Source: a virus
Virus record (IMG/VR): IMGVR_UViG_3300006735_000013
Coordinates: 1 to 64,000 of that record
Strand: one strand, 5' to 3'
Length of the DNA stretch: 64,000 bases
Below, in pieces: positions 16,720 through 25,804 of this stretch (positions within the stretch are counted from its first letter, which is position 1; the number at the start of each line of letters is the position of its first letter). A program made the translations under genes and the position numbers. The notes beneath the pieces are model-generated. The model was given only the letters and a program-made list of their open reading frames with translations. It had not been told where the DNA came from and searched no databases.

Positions 16720-18318
16720 CTAAACTTTTGCTCCTTCTTTTTGAGTCTCTAACCATACTTTGTGAGTATCACTATCATATATTCCAGTAATTGGCTTCCT
16801 GACGCCCATCTCTTTTAGTTTTTCTTGATTCTTTTTTTGAAAATCTGAAATTGCATAATATAAGTCTGGTGTATAAGCTCCTGTTGGTCTGGATCCCGTG
16901 TTTTTTGGAAAATAATCTTTCATATTTTTACTAATCTGCATCATTGTCAGTTTTGTTTTTCTTGCAGCTAGCCTTTGCTTTCTTTCCAGACCATGGCCTT
17001 TGATTTTACGAAGTATAACCCTTCGGGCCGCGGCTATGGCCTTAGCACCGCCAACCATTCCGGCTGCTCCAAGCGCTGCTAATGCCGCTGCAGTTTTCTT
17101 ATCAGTGGAAAGGTTCTTGACCCCGGTCTCTTCTTCAGGTTTTAAGCTAACCGGGTTTTCAGCTTCCTCTTCTGCAGGTCTCTGACCTTCTAGAGCAGCA
17201 ACCATGTCATCTAATTTATTTTCAGAAAACAAATCTACGTTCTGAACTGCTTTATTGAATGCAATCTCGGACATGTCCAGCCCTTCCTTATTGAATGAAA
17301 GGTGAGGAAAATCTCTTTCCATATCTTTTTGTGCTTGAGTTGTGCCTAAAACATCTGCTATCATATCGAACTCTGCTTGTATTGCCGGAAAACTTATTGA
17401 TAAGCTAGCAAAGCTTTCCTTCACCTCACTACAGTCAGGACCGTCTGCTTGAACACCTTTATCTCTTCTTATGTAGGGCTTTTCTCCTTTATTTTTATCA
17501 CACCATCTATTTTGTACTGGTATTGGCCAAATATCCCAAGCATCAGCTTCATAATTCTTACCAACTGGAGCATAATACCTCTTGTTCGCCGCACGAATAG
17601 CGTCAAGCTCTTTTTCAAACTTTTGACGATGAGGGTTAGCTACGGCTAATCCCCCTCGGACCCCAAAAATATCTTTCTCGACTATTAGCCATTCTAATGC
17701 AACATCAAGAACAATCGGGCCCACAATTCCAATTACTAAGGGTCCAAGGAATCCGGCTCCTAGACCCAACATCGTCGCAGTCCCACCTAAGAATCCTCTG
17801 AAGCCTGCGGACATTGCACCTTTGACTAATACGTTTTTGACACCATTCTTGGCCATATAGCCTACTGCCGCCGCGGCCAATCTTTTTCCTTGTCTTGAAC
17901 CCGCCTCTTTTATAAATTTTGGAGCTAAAAGAGAATAGGTATCTTTCGCTATGTCCGCATAGAACATTGCATTATACACATCGTACTGAAGGTCAATAAC
18001 AGATTCTGAAAATCCAGAACCTGTGATACCTGTTGCATTTCTATCGGTTTTGAATTTTATTCTTTCCCTTTCCAAATCTTCAAGTTCTTTAGCGGAAAGG
18101 CCTGCCTCTTCAGCTGAAAAGGCCTGCCCTTTATCATCGACAAACTCAGTGTCAAGTTCTTTCTTTTGTTGGGTTCTCCAATCTTCGGGTTTGGGTTTAG
18201 GGTCCTTTTTCGGATCTGCTTGTTCAAGAAGGTTGTTATAAATCTTTCTTTCAATTTCGAGTTGTTCTCGAATAAATTTATAAAACTTATGCTTTTGTTC
18301 TTTTGTTAGTACAGACAT
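16720..18318 (-). CDS. Virion protein with IWP/Cys domain and peptidoglycan-binding-like end
   Basis: 532 residues. The N-terminus has two tag-like helices (FYKFIREQLE and IYNNLLEQ). A hydrophobic Gly/Ala segment at about 171-213 could span or enter a membrane. At 261-296 is a domain with WDIWPIPVQNRWC and GPDC, shared with the gene at 22.6-24.2 kb. The C-terminus (YAISDFQKKNQEKL...ITGIYDSDT) looks like a peptidoglycan-binding repeat. Possibly an ejected or membrane-penetrating virion protein. Confidence 0.6.
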   Translation of the reverse strand: MSVLTKEQKHKFYKFIREQLEIERKIYNNLLEQADPKKDPKPKPEDWRTQQKKELDTEFVDDKGQAFSAEEAGLSAKELEDLERERIKFKTDRNATGITGSGFSESVIDLQYDVYNAMFYADIAKDTYSLLAPKFIKEAGSRQGKRLAAAAVGYMAKNGVKNVLVKGAMSAGFRGFLGGTATMLGLGAGFLGPLVIGIVGPIVLDVALEWLIVEKDIFGVRGGLAVANPHRQKFEKELDAIRAANKRYYAPVGKNYEADAWDIWPIPVQNRWCDKNKGEKPYIRRDKGVQADGPDCSEVKESFASLSISFPAIQAEFDMIADVLGTTQAQKDMERDFPHLSFNKEGLDMSEIAFNKAVQNVDLFSENKLDDMVAALEGQRPAEEEAENPVSLKPEEETGVKNLSTDKKTAAALAALGAAGMVGGAKAIAAARRVILRKIKGHGLERKQRLAARKTKLTMMQISKNMKDYFPKNTGSRPTGAYTPDLYYAISDFQKKNQEKLKEMGVRKPITGIYDSDTHKVWLETQKEGAKV

Positions 18319-18327
18319 ATTAGTCTC

Positions 18328-19083
18328 CTATTTCTCTTTTTTCTTTTTAGTTAATTCTTTAAATATCGCATCTTCTTTTTTATACTCTGCATCTGCAGCC
18401 TGCCAAGCCATGGCTATTTTTCCGATTTCTGCTTCAGGTTTTTTAGCTTTTTGTGCAGCTCGATACTTTTTCAGCAAATCATTTTTTTTCCCTGCCGCGG
18501 CCCTTCTCTTGGCTGTGACATCTAAGTAGGCCGGCGCGCCCACTTTACCAGCCAACTGAGCGTTACCACTCTGTTGAGCTAGCCTACTTTTTTCAGCCTT
18601 AGCCATGGCATCTTTGTTTTTGTCCAGGACTTTTTGAACCGGGTCTTCTTCTGTGTTCATTGGAACACCCAGTGCTTTTCTTAGTTTTTCTTTATCAGCA
18701 TCAGGAATTCTTGACTCTCCATCAATCCATTGCATGAAAGTCTCACCCTCTTTTGTCCCATAAGCTTTGTTTATTCTCTGCAGTACCATTTCACCACCGT
18801 CTGTGCCATATAAAAGCTTTTTGAGGATCTTGCCAGCCTTACCTGAGCCTATACCCTTCATTTCTTTATAAAAGCCTGCAGCGTACGCAGCGATCAACTT
18901 GTCCGAAAAGCCAGAAAATCCCTCGCCTTTTTTACCTGTCTGATCAGTTGACTTTCGGGCATTCTCAACAGCTCGGTTGTAAAGGCGCATTGTAATTTGT
19001 TGGTCAGCCCCTTGAGGCATTGATCTAACAAGTTTCAAGATCTTCCCGTACCACGACATATCGTTTTTGGCCTTTTGAAACAT
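18328..19083 (-). CDS. Basic helical protein, possible frameshift extension
   Basis: 251 residues if read from ATG 19083; ATG 19059 (MSWYGKILKL) with AAAAGG upstream is a better separate start. Lys/Ala-rich and helical, no named domain. It overlaps the 3' end of the 1170-residue gene upstream by 49 bases in the -1 frame, and an A5 run in the overlap would let ribosomes slip and append this sequence to the larger protein. No strong ribosome-binding site precedes 19083. Confidence 0.5.
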   Translation of the reverse strand: MFQKAKNDMSWYGKILKLVRSMPQGADQQITMRLYNRAVENARKSTDQTGKKGEGFSGFSDKLIAAYAAGFYKEMKGIGSGKAGKILKKLLYGTDGGEMVLQRINKAYGTKEGETFMQWIDGESRIPDADKEKLRKALGVPMNTEEDPVQKVLDKNKDAMAKAEKSRLAQQSGNAQLAGKVGAPAYLDVTAKRRAAAGKKNDLLKKYRAAQKAKKPEAEIGKIAMAWQAADAEYKKEDAIFKELTKKKKEK

Positions 19084-22000
19084 AAGTCTACAGCCATGTA
19101 ATATGCTTTTACTAGGGCACTGAAATACTCATCACGTTTTCGTGTCGATCTTGCATTAGCCGTCTCTCTTGCCGGGTCGAATTTCTGCTTTGTGTCAGCC
19201 GCGGCACTAGCTATATCCTGCATCAGTGGCGTATTTTGTTCATTCGTTGCCTTTATAGCAGCCAATTCTCTCTCATCTGCCTCGGGGCTCTTCTCAAGAT
19301 CCCAGACCTCTTGCCGCTCTGCGTCTGTTGCTTTTGTATACTTTTTGCGCTCTTTACTTAGTTGCACATAGATCTTATAAAATTGCTTAGGATTATCCAT
19401 AACCATCTTCATATAAGCCTGCAGGCGCGCCTTACCAGGCTTTGCCCCACCAATCTTATCGAGAGCATCCAGCACTGATTTGTCATCAGAAACTGTCATA
19501 CCTTTCTGGTCTCCAAGTTTTCTTAGTTTAGGGAAAACTTTTGTCATGACACCGAAAGTGTTTGGGCCAACTAGGCCATCAATCTTGGCCCCACCCTTTG
19601 GATTGAACTTGCTCTTCTGTCCAAGCTGCTTTCTGTATTCTTTTTGGAATTTCATAATAGCTCGCATTGTTAGCCTATTGTAGTCACCTAGTCCACCTTT
19701 CTTTTTTAGGGCGGCCTCAAATTTTGGATATTTTTTTGCCAAAGCAAACTGTATATCCGTCATAGTAATCTCTTCGCCGCTGCCTCTATTTATGCTTTTG
19801 AGCAACACCTGTTGTCTCTGAATTCTTCCTTTGAATCCGCGAGCATACTTTCTTCTCTTCTTCCCTCTTTTTTGCTCAAACAAAATATTATCGATTTCTT
19901 GGTTGATAATGTTTATAAGATTGTTCACTTGTTTGCTTTCTTTTGTAACTGAGTGTTCGCCGGCTTGCTTAAGCAAGTAGAGCTTGTGGGCCATATCACT
20001 GGTGCCGGGGTATTTTCCAATATGATTGTAGTCGATATAAGGCTCATCCCTACCAGGTACAGCGTATAGCCAGTATTTCTTGCCCATTGAATCGAATTTT
20101 TTAAAGGTACCTTCTACTTCGTTCTTTCTGATCTTATCAATCATTGGCTGCATAGCCTTTTTGTTTGCCTTATAATCTATCTCTGCTTTCTTATAATTGG
20201 CACTCGCTTGGACCATTGCTCTTGCTTGATCGACAGGGTTATCTGAAACTTTTGCTTTAGCATCCTGAAAGAATATCCCAACTTTCGCTTTGCGTGAGGC
20301 TTCGTGTGTTTTTTCTCCGTATAAACCATCAACAGAAGATCTTTTAGTGTCAGGGTCTATTTTTGGTAAAGCGTTCATGGTAACCAATTGTTTTTGCAAT
20401 TGCTTAATGGCAGTCTTTGTTTCACCGCCGACCTTACCATCAGGCTCTCCAGCCTTGTTGAATGTTAATTCAGATTTTAGAAAGTATTGTTTTAGGCCGG
20501 CCTGAAGGTCTTTGATTGTCTTAGGTCCATCCTTTAGCCCTTGGAGCAACTTTTGCTGGTAACGGGTATTGCCCCCCACGCCGCGGCCCCCGGAACTTCT
20601 GCGGCTGCCTGAACGGCCTCCAGATCTGGATCCACTGCGAGATCTCCCTGTAGCGGACTTCTTGCCACCGGATGTGACCTGTGGCCACACCTCTTCTTCT
20701 AACTTTGTAATGTAAGTCATAAGGTATCGAAATACCGTAGGTCTGTCCATTGGATCCAGATTGGCCTTACCCCTGTTAAACTCCTTATTAGCTGCCAGTA
20801 CCGATTTCGGGATCCCATAAGATCTCATTGCTTTAAAGAGTTGATTGTGCCTTGCATCAAGCGCTTTCAGTTTTTCATCCTTGCACACTTCTTTGCCAAA
20901 TGGTGTGTCCTTCGACCCACCTTTACATTGAAATGTAAGATTGACAAGTTCGCTGCCAGTAGGCTTGGGAGGCAAGGGCACTTTCTCACCTTTGCTGCTG
21001 CCAAGCCCAAGTGCACTCCCCATTCTTTTGAAAGCGCTTTTTGCTGTGCTCCCAAACGCTTTTAAGGATAATCCGGAATATCCCCTTGCTTTTGCATCGC
21101 CAGCCACCGGCAGGTCAGTATAAGCACTCTCTACATCGATTTTTTTTCTTTTGGCTAAGTTATTAAAAAATTCGATTCTCTGGTCTAAAAGTTCTTCTTG
21201 TTTGGCCACATTATCACCGGCCTTTTTGCGCTGCTGCAGGTATGCTCTAATATTGGCCCGTAAGTCATCCTGTGTATTGATATCTTTTTGCTCGTTGATT
21301 GAAGTCCTATGTTCTTCTAAAGTTTTAGGAAGCTGGTTGAGGATTTTCTTATATAAGCTGCGATTTAGTTCTTCCTTTGCCCACAGTGTGTTATTACTGC
21401 AAAAGGCTTTTTCGTGACCTTTCTTCGGATTACTCGGGCACCAAAATGGTTTCTTTGTAAAACCCTTTAGCTGATCCATTGGCAAGCGTGTAACGGTGTC
21501 GTTAGGTGCCTCTTCTTGCGGTGCTTTCTTGGGCTCTGTACCCGTACCCTTTACTATGGCTGATGTAACTTCTGGTGGTAGATCTGTGCCCTTTGTACCA
21601 GGTGCTTTTGCAGCCGGCGCATTCAACGCGTTCCAAGTGTCTTGCTTGAGACTAACTGGACTCCTAAGGGAGTCCCAGAGCGCTTTCAATATAATTCTGC
21701 GGCCGTTGTTTGCTCGGTTTGGCATCCGGTCATCGCCTAAAGATCCAGCAATTGCTGGCCAGAAGGCCTGGTTAAATACTTGCTTTGGCATGCCAGCTTT
21801 TAGAAAAGCTTCCTTGTCTAAAGCATATAGCTTTTTATCGCCTTGCTCTTGGACTGCCGCTGCAGCGATGGTGAGGAGACTGTTGAAGAATTTATGCCAA
21901 AAGTTGATGTTCAAGGCACGTTTTTCCACCTTGGAGCGATATCTTGAGAACTTGTATTGGCCGTTATTATTTTTTCTAAGATAGCGTAGCACTGTCTGCG

Positions 22001-22547
22001 TGCTGCCGGTGTTGCCGGGGCCACTCGGTTTGGCGATCATGCTCGCAAGTTTATCATATCTGTCGCCCTGACCCGGTTTTGCAACAGTTACCTCATCAGG
22101 CTTTTCGAGCCACAAGCCGGTTTCTTTCCAAAATCCATTCGCCGCGAAGAATTTTTCTTCAATCTTTGCGACGAAATTTCTTTTCATTTTGTGAATTATG
22201 AGTGCACTTATCCTCGAGTATCCTTCTTTTTGGCTATATTTTTCTATATGCTCAAAATCTCCTTCAAGCTGTTGTGCAATAGTAAGAGGAGCTAGCCTCA
22301 GGGGATCTGTATAAAAAAGATAGGTTTTACCAAGAGTTTTGAATAATTTTGAAATTTGAAGATTATTATTCGGGTCGAATCTGGCGTTTTTATGAAAAAT
22401 ATCTTCGGCGCCTGCAGACTTCAATGCGTCAAGATGGTGATCAACTATCTTCACTGGTTCCTCGCCCGGATTTTCTTTCAGCAGGATTTTGTCTATTTCT
22501 TCTAAAATTACTGATTCTATATAGGTGTTGGATTTTGGTGCGGACAT
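19035..22547 (-). CDS. Very large virion protein with peptidoglycan-binding repeats
   Basis: 1170 residues. It begins with a tag-like helix pair (YIESVILEEIDKILLKE). Basic, Lys/Gly-rich linkers (for example a Ser/Gly/Arg stretch SGRSRSGSRSGG-like near 650) separate domains. Two regions look like peptidoglycan-binding type 1 repeats: TIKDLQAGLKQYFL ... DGKVGGETKTAIKQLQ, and MTDIQFALAKKYP ... DGLVGPNTFGVMT. An internal tag-like phrase INQEIDNILFEQ precedes the second. Probably part of the tail or an ejected wall-penetration machine. May be extended by frameshifting into the gene downstream. Confidence 0.6.
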   Translation of the reverse strand: MSAPKSNTYIESVILEEIDKILLKENPGEEPVKIVDHHLDALKSAGAEDIFHKNARFDPNNNLQISKLFKTLGKTYLFYTDPLRLAPLTIAQQLEGDFEHIEKYSQKEGYSRISALIIHKMKRNFVAKIEEKFFAANGFWKETGLWLEKPDEVTVAKPGQGDRYDKLASMIAKPSGPGNTGSTQTVLRYLRKNNNGQYKFSRYRSKVEKRALNINFWHKFFNSLLTIAAAAVQEQGDKKLYALDKEAFLKAGMPKQVFNQAFWPAIAGSLGDDRMPNRANNGRRIILKALWDSLRSPVSLKQDTWNALNAPAAKAPGTKGTDLPPEVTSAIVKGTGTEPKKAPQEEAPNDTVTRLPMDQLKGFTKKPFWCPSNPKKGHEKAFCSNNTLWAKEELNRSLYKKILNQLPKTLEEHRTSINEQKDINTQDDLRANIRAYLQQRKKAGDNVAKQEELLDQRIEFFNNLAKRKKIDVESAYTDLPVAGDAKARGYSGLSLKAFGSTAKSAFKRMGSALGLGSSKGEKVPLPPKPTGSELVNLTFQCKGGSKDTPFGKEVCKDEKLKALDARHNQLFKAMRSYGIPKSVLAANKEFNRGKANLDPMDRPTVFRYLMTYITKLEEEVWPQVTSGGKKSATGRSRSGSRSGGRSGSRRSSGGRGVGGNTRYQQKLLQGLKDGPKTIKDLQAGLKQYFLKSELTFNKAGEPDGKVGGETKTAIKQLQKQLVTMNALPKIDPDTKRSSVDGLYGEKTHEASRKAKVGIFFQDAKAKVSDNPVDQARAMVQASANYKKAEIDYKANKKAMQPMIDKIRKNEVEGTFKKFDSMGKKYWLYAVPGRDEPYIDYNHIGKYPGTSDMAHKLYLLKQAGEHSVTKESKQVNNLINIINQEIDNILFEQKRGKKRRKYARGFKGRIQRQQVLLKSINRGSGEEITMTDIQFALAKKYPKFEAALKKKGGLGDYNRLTMRAIMKFQKEYRKQLGQKSKFNPKGGAKIDGLVGPNTFGVMTKVFPKLRKLGDQKGMTVSDDKSVLDALDKIGGAKPGKARLQAYMKMVMDNPKQFYKIYVQLSKERKKYTKATDAERQEVWDLEKSPEADERELAAIKATNEQNTPLMQDIASAAADTKQKFDPARETANARSTRKRDEYFSALVKAYYMAVDLCFKRPKTICRGTGRS

Positions 22548-22583
22548 GTGGGGTCTCCCTACTTACAAAACATTATTATACAA

Positions 22584-22591
22584 TAAATAGT
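22584..22591 (-). promoter_or_regulatory. ACTATTTA box upstream of large virion gene
   Basis: ACTATTTA on the minus strand, 37 bases before ATG 22547, in the gap after the DUF192 fusion gene. Confidence 0.45.
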
Positions 22592-22619
22592 AGAAAGTTT
22601 TTAACAAAGCCAAGGTTTA

Positions 22620-24182
22620 TTAGAGCAGTTTCCCGTGGTTAAGTCTAGATAATATTCCTTTGGCTGCATTGGCCATGATACTCTCTCTCATTCCCATTCC
22701 ATTTGGCACTTTCCCACCGTGGGTTACAATTTCCCATAATTTTCTTTGAATCTTCTTTTGGTGAACGCGGTCTTGGGTTATTTGTTGTGTAATCTCTCGA
22801 ATCTTTGCTTTGAGTTTGTCGCGATGAATAAACGTATCTTTTTCAAATAAAGATTCGGCCATGCTTTTGCTTTCTATCTCTTCAGAATCAGAATAATTTA
22901 TAGCAAAGGATTCCCCTTCTTCAGTTGATTTTAGAATAGGAGGAGCATCTCCAGGGTAGGAAGCCGTCTTGAGCATTTCTGGGTTTCTTATTTCAAGATC
23001 CTCACAAGTAGGGCCTTGTGATGGAAAATTGCCATCTTTTAGTTTTGGCTGCCTATTGTTCTGTTGGCAGAAGGCAATTTGTATATCTTCTGGCCATATC
23101 TCCCATTCAGAGGCATAATATATGCCATCATAATCTTTGCGAGCCATGGTTTGCATTCTTTGTCCAGGGCTCCTTGCAGGGTTAGAGGTTGCCTTTGCAG
23201 GATTTGTCCAAGCTAAGAAAAAATCACCTCTTGAATCGAATATATCAACTCCGCCGTACTTACCACTCGATGTAAATGGCTTAATGATGGAGTCCCATAT
23301 AGTCCAACCAATCCACGCCCATGGAACAAATTTCATCAAATGTTTAGCAAAAAACCTTGCTCCAGCCTCTCGAAAAACTGTCAAAAAGGCCCGGGTACCA
23401 ATTCTTTCTAGAACTTTTGCTGCAGCATTATATAATTTAGATACTATTGCGCCGATCGATTGCTTTTTTGCAGGTGAATTCAAAATTCGAGCGACTACAG
23501 ACTTCTTTGCGTTATCTGATGCTGCCTTACGAAAAGCGACGTTGTAAAATACTTCATTTTTTAGGGTATGTTCGAGAAAAGAGGCAATTTGTTTCCACAT
23601 TTTCACAACAAGTGGGGCAGCCATCGCTGCCACTTTAGCTTGATTTTGATTTTCGAGCCCGCGCCCAACGCCAACGGCCGTCTTTTCAGCCCTTACCGCT
23701 GCCTCTGGTGCCGACTTCATAAGTTTAGACACCAAACTTAGCTTCCGCTCTTGCATCAGATTCTGTTCTATATAATTATTCAAAAATGATGTATTGCTCA
23801 TATCTTTCTTCTTCCTAATTTCCATCATATTAAATAGAGGCAAATCAACAGAATCTCCAGCACGGATATCATTTTTGGCAAACCACCCCTTGTTTGCCTC
23901 AAGAGCGTATTGACAGGGGGTGGCTGATTGGGCGCCATTTCCTTCTCCTGGTTCCATATCTTCTATTTGAGATATCTTGCCGTCAGAGGAGATAAATGCT
24001 ATAGAGAGAGGAATATAAGTGTCCTTCATCCAATAACTCATCTTTTGTGGCTTCTCATAGCAAAACAACATGCCTTGATCTTGGGGAAGGTGGTCTCTAA
24101 ATGAAAGCCCTTTTAGATGATCGAGATGAGTTTTCGCCAATTCGACGTTAATTTTTTTATTTTTTATTTTTATCGGCAGCAT
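22620..24182 (-). CDS. DUF192 domain fused to IWP/Cys virion protein
   Basis: 520 residues. Residues 1-115 match DUF192 (PF02643): LAKTHLDHLKGLSFRDHLP, DQGMLF, SYWMKDTYIPLSIAF, DMEPG. Residue 128 starts a new tag-like segment (MSNTSFLNNYIEQNLMQE), and ATG 23801 there has AGGAAG upstream, so a separate 393-residue product is possible. The remainder is basic with hydrophobic stretches and ends with EWEIWPEDIQIAFC and GPTC, the same domain as in the 16.7-18.3 kb gene. Role unknown; a virion or ejected protein is likely. Confidence 0.65.
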   Translation of the reverse strand: MLPIKIKNKKINVELAKTHLDHLKGLSFRDHLPQDQGMLFCYEKPQKMSYWMKDTYIPLSIAFISSDGKISQIEDMEPGEGNGAQSATPCQYALEANKGWFAKNDIRAGDSVDLPLFNMMEIRKKKDMSNTSFLNNYIEQNLMQERKLSLVSKLMKSAPEAAVRAEKTAVGVGRGLENQNQAKVAAMAAPLVVKMWKQIASFLEHTLKNEVFYNVAFRKAASDNAKKSVVARILNSPAKKQSIGAIVSKLYNAAAKVLERIGTRAFLTVFREAGARFFAKHLMKFVPWAWIGWTIWDSIIKPFTSSGKYGGVDIFDSRGDFFLAWTNPAKATSNPARSPGQRMQTMARKDYDGIYYASEWEIWPEDIQIAFCQQNNRQPKLKDGNFPSQGPTCEDLEIRNPEMLKTASYPGDAPPILKSTEEGESFAINYSDSEEIESKSMAESLFEKDTFIHRDKLKAKIREITQQITQDRVHQKKIQRKLWEIVTHGGKVPNGMGMRESIMANAAKGILSRLNHGKLL

Positions 24183-24225
24183 TTTTTTCTTCGGTATTTT
24201 TTTTCTACAGTAAAGGTGTAATAAC

Positions 24226-24651
24226 CTAATACCTTACTAATAAATAGACAACAATAGCTCCAGGACCCACTCTACTATCAACAACATTGCCATTCTTATC
24301 TAAATGTAGCATGGTAGGGACTTGCTTTATACCTGCTACTGAGGCTAGTCTCTGCACCCAAGGCTCGTCAATGTTTAGATAATAAACCTTTGTTTTGAGT
24401 TTAGCTCTCTGAAGGGCCCCACGGGTTAGGGTGCATCCATCACACCAGTCAGCTGAAAAAATCACCACAAAAGGCTTTCCTCGATCTATAAGAGCTCTTA
24501 TTTGGTATTCGCCAATATACTTAGAGTTCTTTCGATAGACTTCCTTGCCTTCATAGTGGACAACGACTTGAGTATTGCCGGTCTGAGTTGGTGGTCCAGC
24601 GGCGCAAGAGAGCATGAATAAGGAAAGCAGAGAAAATATTAGTGATCGCAT
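24226..24651 (-). CDS. Thioredoxin-fold lipoprotein
   Basis: 141 residues. Signal peptide with MLSC (Cys16) lipobox, then a thioredoxin fold with WCDGC active site (Cys70, Cys73) and the cis-proline phrase QVPTML. Expected to sit in the periplasm and reduce or shuffle disulfides, perhaps of spanin, fibre or host proteins. The start overlaps the small gene upstream by 13 bases. Confidence 0.8.
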   Translation of the reverse strand: MRSLIFSLLSLFMLSCAAGPPTQTGNTQVVVHYEGKEVYRKNSKYIGEYQIRALIDRGKPFVVIFSADWCDGCTLTRGALQRAKLKTKVYYLNIDEPWVQRLASVAGIKQVPTMLHLDKNGNVVDSRVGPGAIVVYLLVRY

Positions 24652-24833
24652 ATTCCAAGCTCTTCAAATCGACACTTAAGGTCTTCTAAATATTCAGTCA
24701 AACTAGCCGTTATTTTTTTGTCCAAATCATCAAGATGCTCTTTATCGAGAATATCGACCATTTCTCGACGGTTTTTGGCAGCTTCCCATGGGGTAAGCTT
24801 GCCTTTATCTAAATCTACACATATTATGCACAT
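24639..24833 (-). CDS. Small conserved phage protein (MCIICVD start)
   Basis: 64 residues: MCIICVDLDKGKLTPWEAAK then an acidic helix. This N-terminus recurs in marine phage genomes to my knowledge, with no assigned role. CxxC at 2-5 and C at 56 and 62 could bind metal. Coupled to the thioredoxin lipoprotein gene. Confidence 0.6.
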   Translation of the reverse strand: MCIICVDLDKGKLTPWEAAKNRREMVDILDKEHLDDLDKKITASLTEYLEDLKCRFEELGICDH

Positions 24834-24842
24834 ATTACTTCC

Positions 24843-25106
24843 TTATGCCGGCGCAATCATTTTACGAATGTCTTGGGCCATACCAAGGTATGGCCCAAAA
24901 GTATAATTGCCGCCCCCATCTTGGGGGTGAGCATCGCCATAGGCCTTGCCCAACTCACCCAGCATAACTATAACCCTTTCGGCCAGTTCATGATATCTTT
25001 GGACCGATTCAATGTCACCTTCTGTGCCGCCCATTATTTGCTCTTGCAAAGCTTTTTGCAATTCTTCCTTTATAATTTGTTGTAGATATTTTTTTGAAAT
25101 CTTCAT
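24843..25106 (-). CDS. MKISKK-family small protein
   Basis: 87 residues. Leader MKISKKYLQQIIKEELQKAL, then an unrelated helical body with Gly-rich turns. GAAGGAGAATCAT precedes the ATG. First member, by position, of a tandem group of four open frames (five leaders) with near-identical starts and unlike bodies, as expected if the leader is a shared targeting or propeptide signal. Confidence 0.6.
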   Translation of the reverse strand: MKISKKYLQQIIKEELQKALQEQIMGGTEGDIESVQRYHELAERVIVMLGELGKAYGDAHPQDGGGNYTFGPYLGMAQDIRKMIAPA

Positions 25107-25138
25107 ATGATTCTCCTTCTACTTTTTATGATTTATGA

Positions 25139-25777
25139 TCAACCGGGCGCCTTGTTGACAAGCTCTCCAAGCTGACTCGCGAGGGTTTCAACCTGGCGGC
25201 CGATCAGGCCCTCACCAACCGCAGGGCCTGCACCGGTGTCAGGGCTCACTATCTCCTCGTAGTCAACAAGACTAGCACCAATCTGGCTCAACTCACGGAC
25301 TATCTGTGCAAGTCGATTGACCAGGCGGCCGCGGTTTGGCTGTTTGATTGGGTACCCCGTCGAGCCCACAGTGCGTTTGTTCGTTTTGCGCCTTCGAAGC
25401 GCGCTGCGCGCCGAGAAAGACGGCTGCTCTTGCAAAGTTTTTTGCAATTCTTCCTTTATAAGCCTTTGCAATTTTTTCTTGGAAATTTTCATGTTGTCTT
25501 TTTCTCCTGTTTCTTCAAGCCGCGGCATAAGCTCTGCCGCTGCATCTACTTTGTTCATTGTATTGTTTTTTAGCTTTTTTAGCTCTTGATCTAAGTATTG
25601 TACTTTTACATCTAATTTCATAAGGCGACTGAGCGCCGCGCGACTTCCATTTGGATTTTTCTTGCTCAAGAGGTTTGTATACGCGAGTTCGCTGGTTGTC
25701 CCCGATTCATTACTGATGTTAACATCGCTTACTTCTTCTTTTATGATCTCCAATATTTTTTTTTTGGAAATTTTCAT
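25139..25777 (-). CDS. MKISKK-family protein with two leaders in one frame
   Basis: 212 residues. Leader one (MKISKKKILEIIKEEV) starts the protein; leader two (MKISKKKLQRLIKEELQKTL) starts at residue 96, ATG 25492, with ACAGGAGAAAAAGACAAC just before it. This looks like two neighbouring genes fused by loss of a stop codon, with the old ribosome-binding site kept as linker codons. Either a polyprotein or two nested products. Bodies are unrelated to each other. Confidence 0.6.
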   Translation of the reverse strand: MKISKKKILEIIKEEVSDVNISNESGTTSELAYTNLLSKKNPNGSRAALSRLMKLDVKVQYLDQELKKLKNNTMNKVDAAAELMPRLEETGEKDNMKISKKKLQRLIKEELQKTLQEQPSFSARSALRRRKTNKRTVGSTGYPIKQPNRGRLVNRLAQIVRELSQIGASLVDYEEIVSPDTGAGPAVGEGLIGRQVETLASQLGELVNKAPG

Positions 25778-25804
25778 GCTGTCTTGCTTCTCCTCTTTTA
25801 TGCT

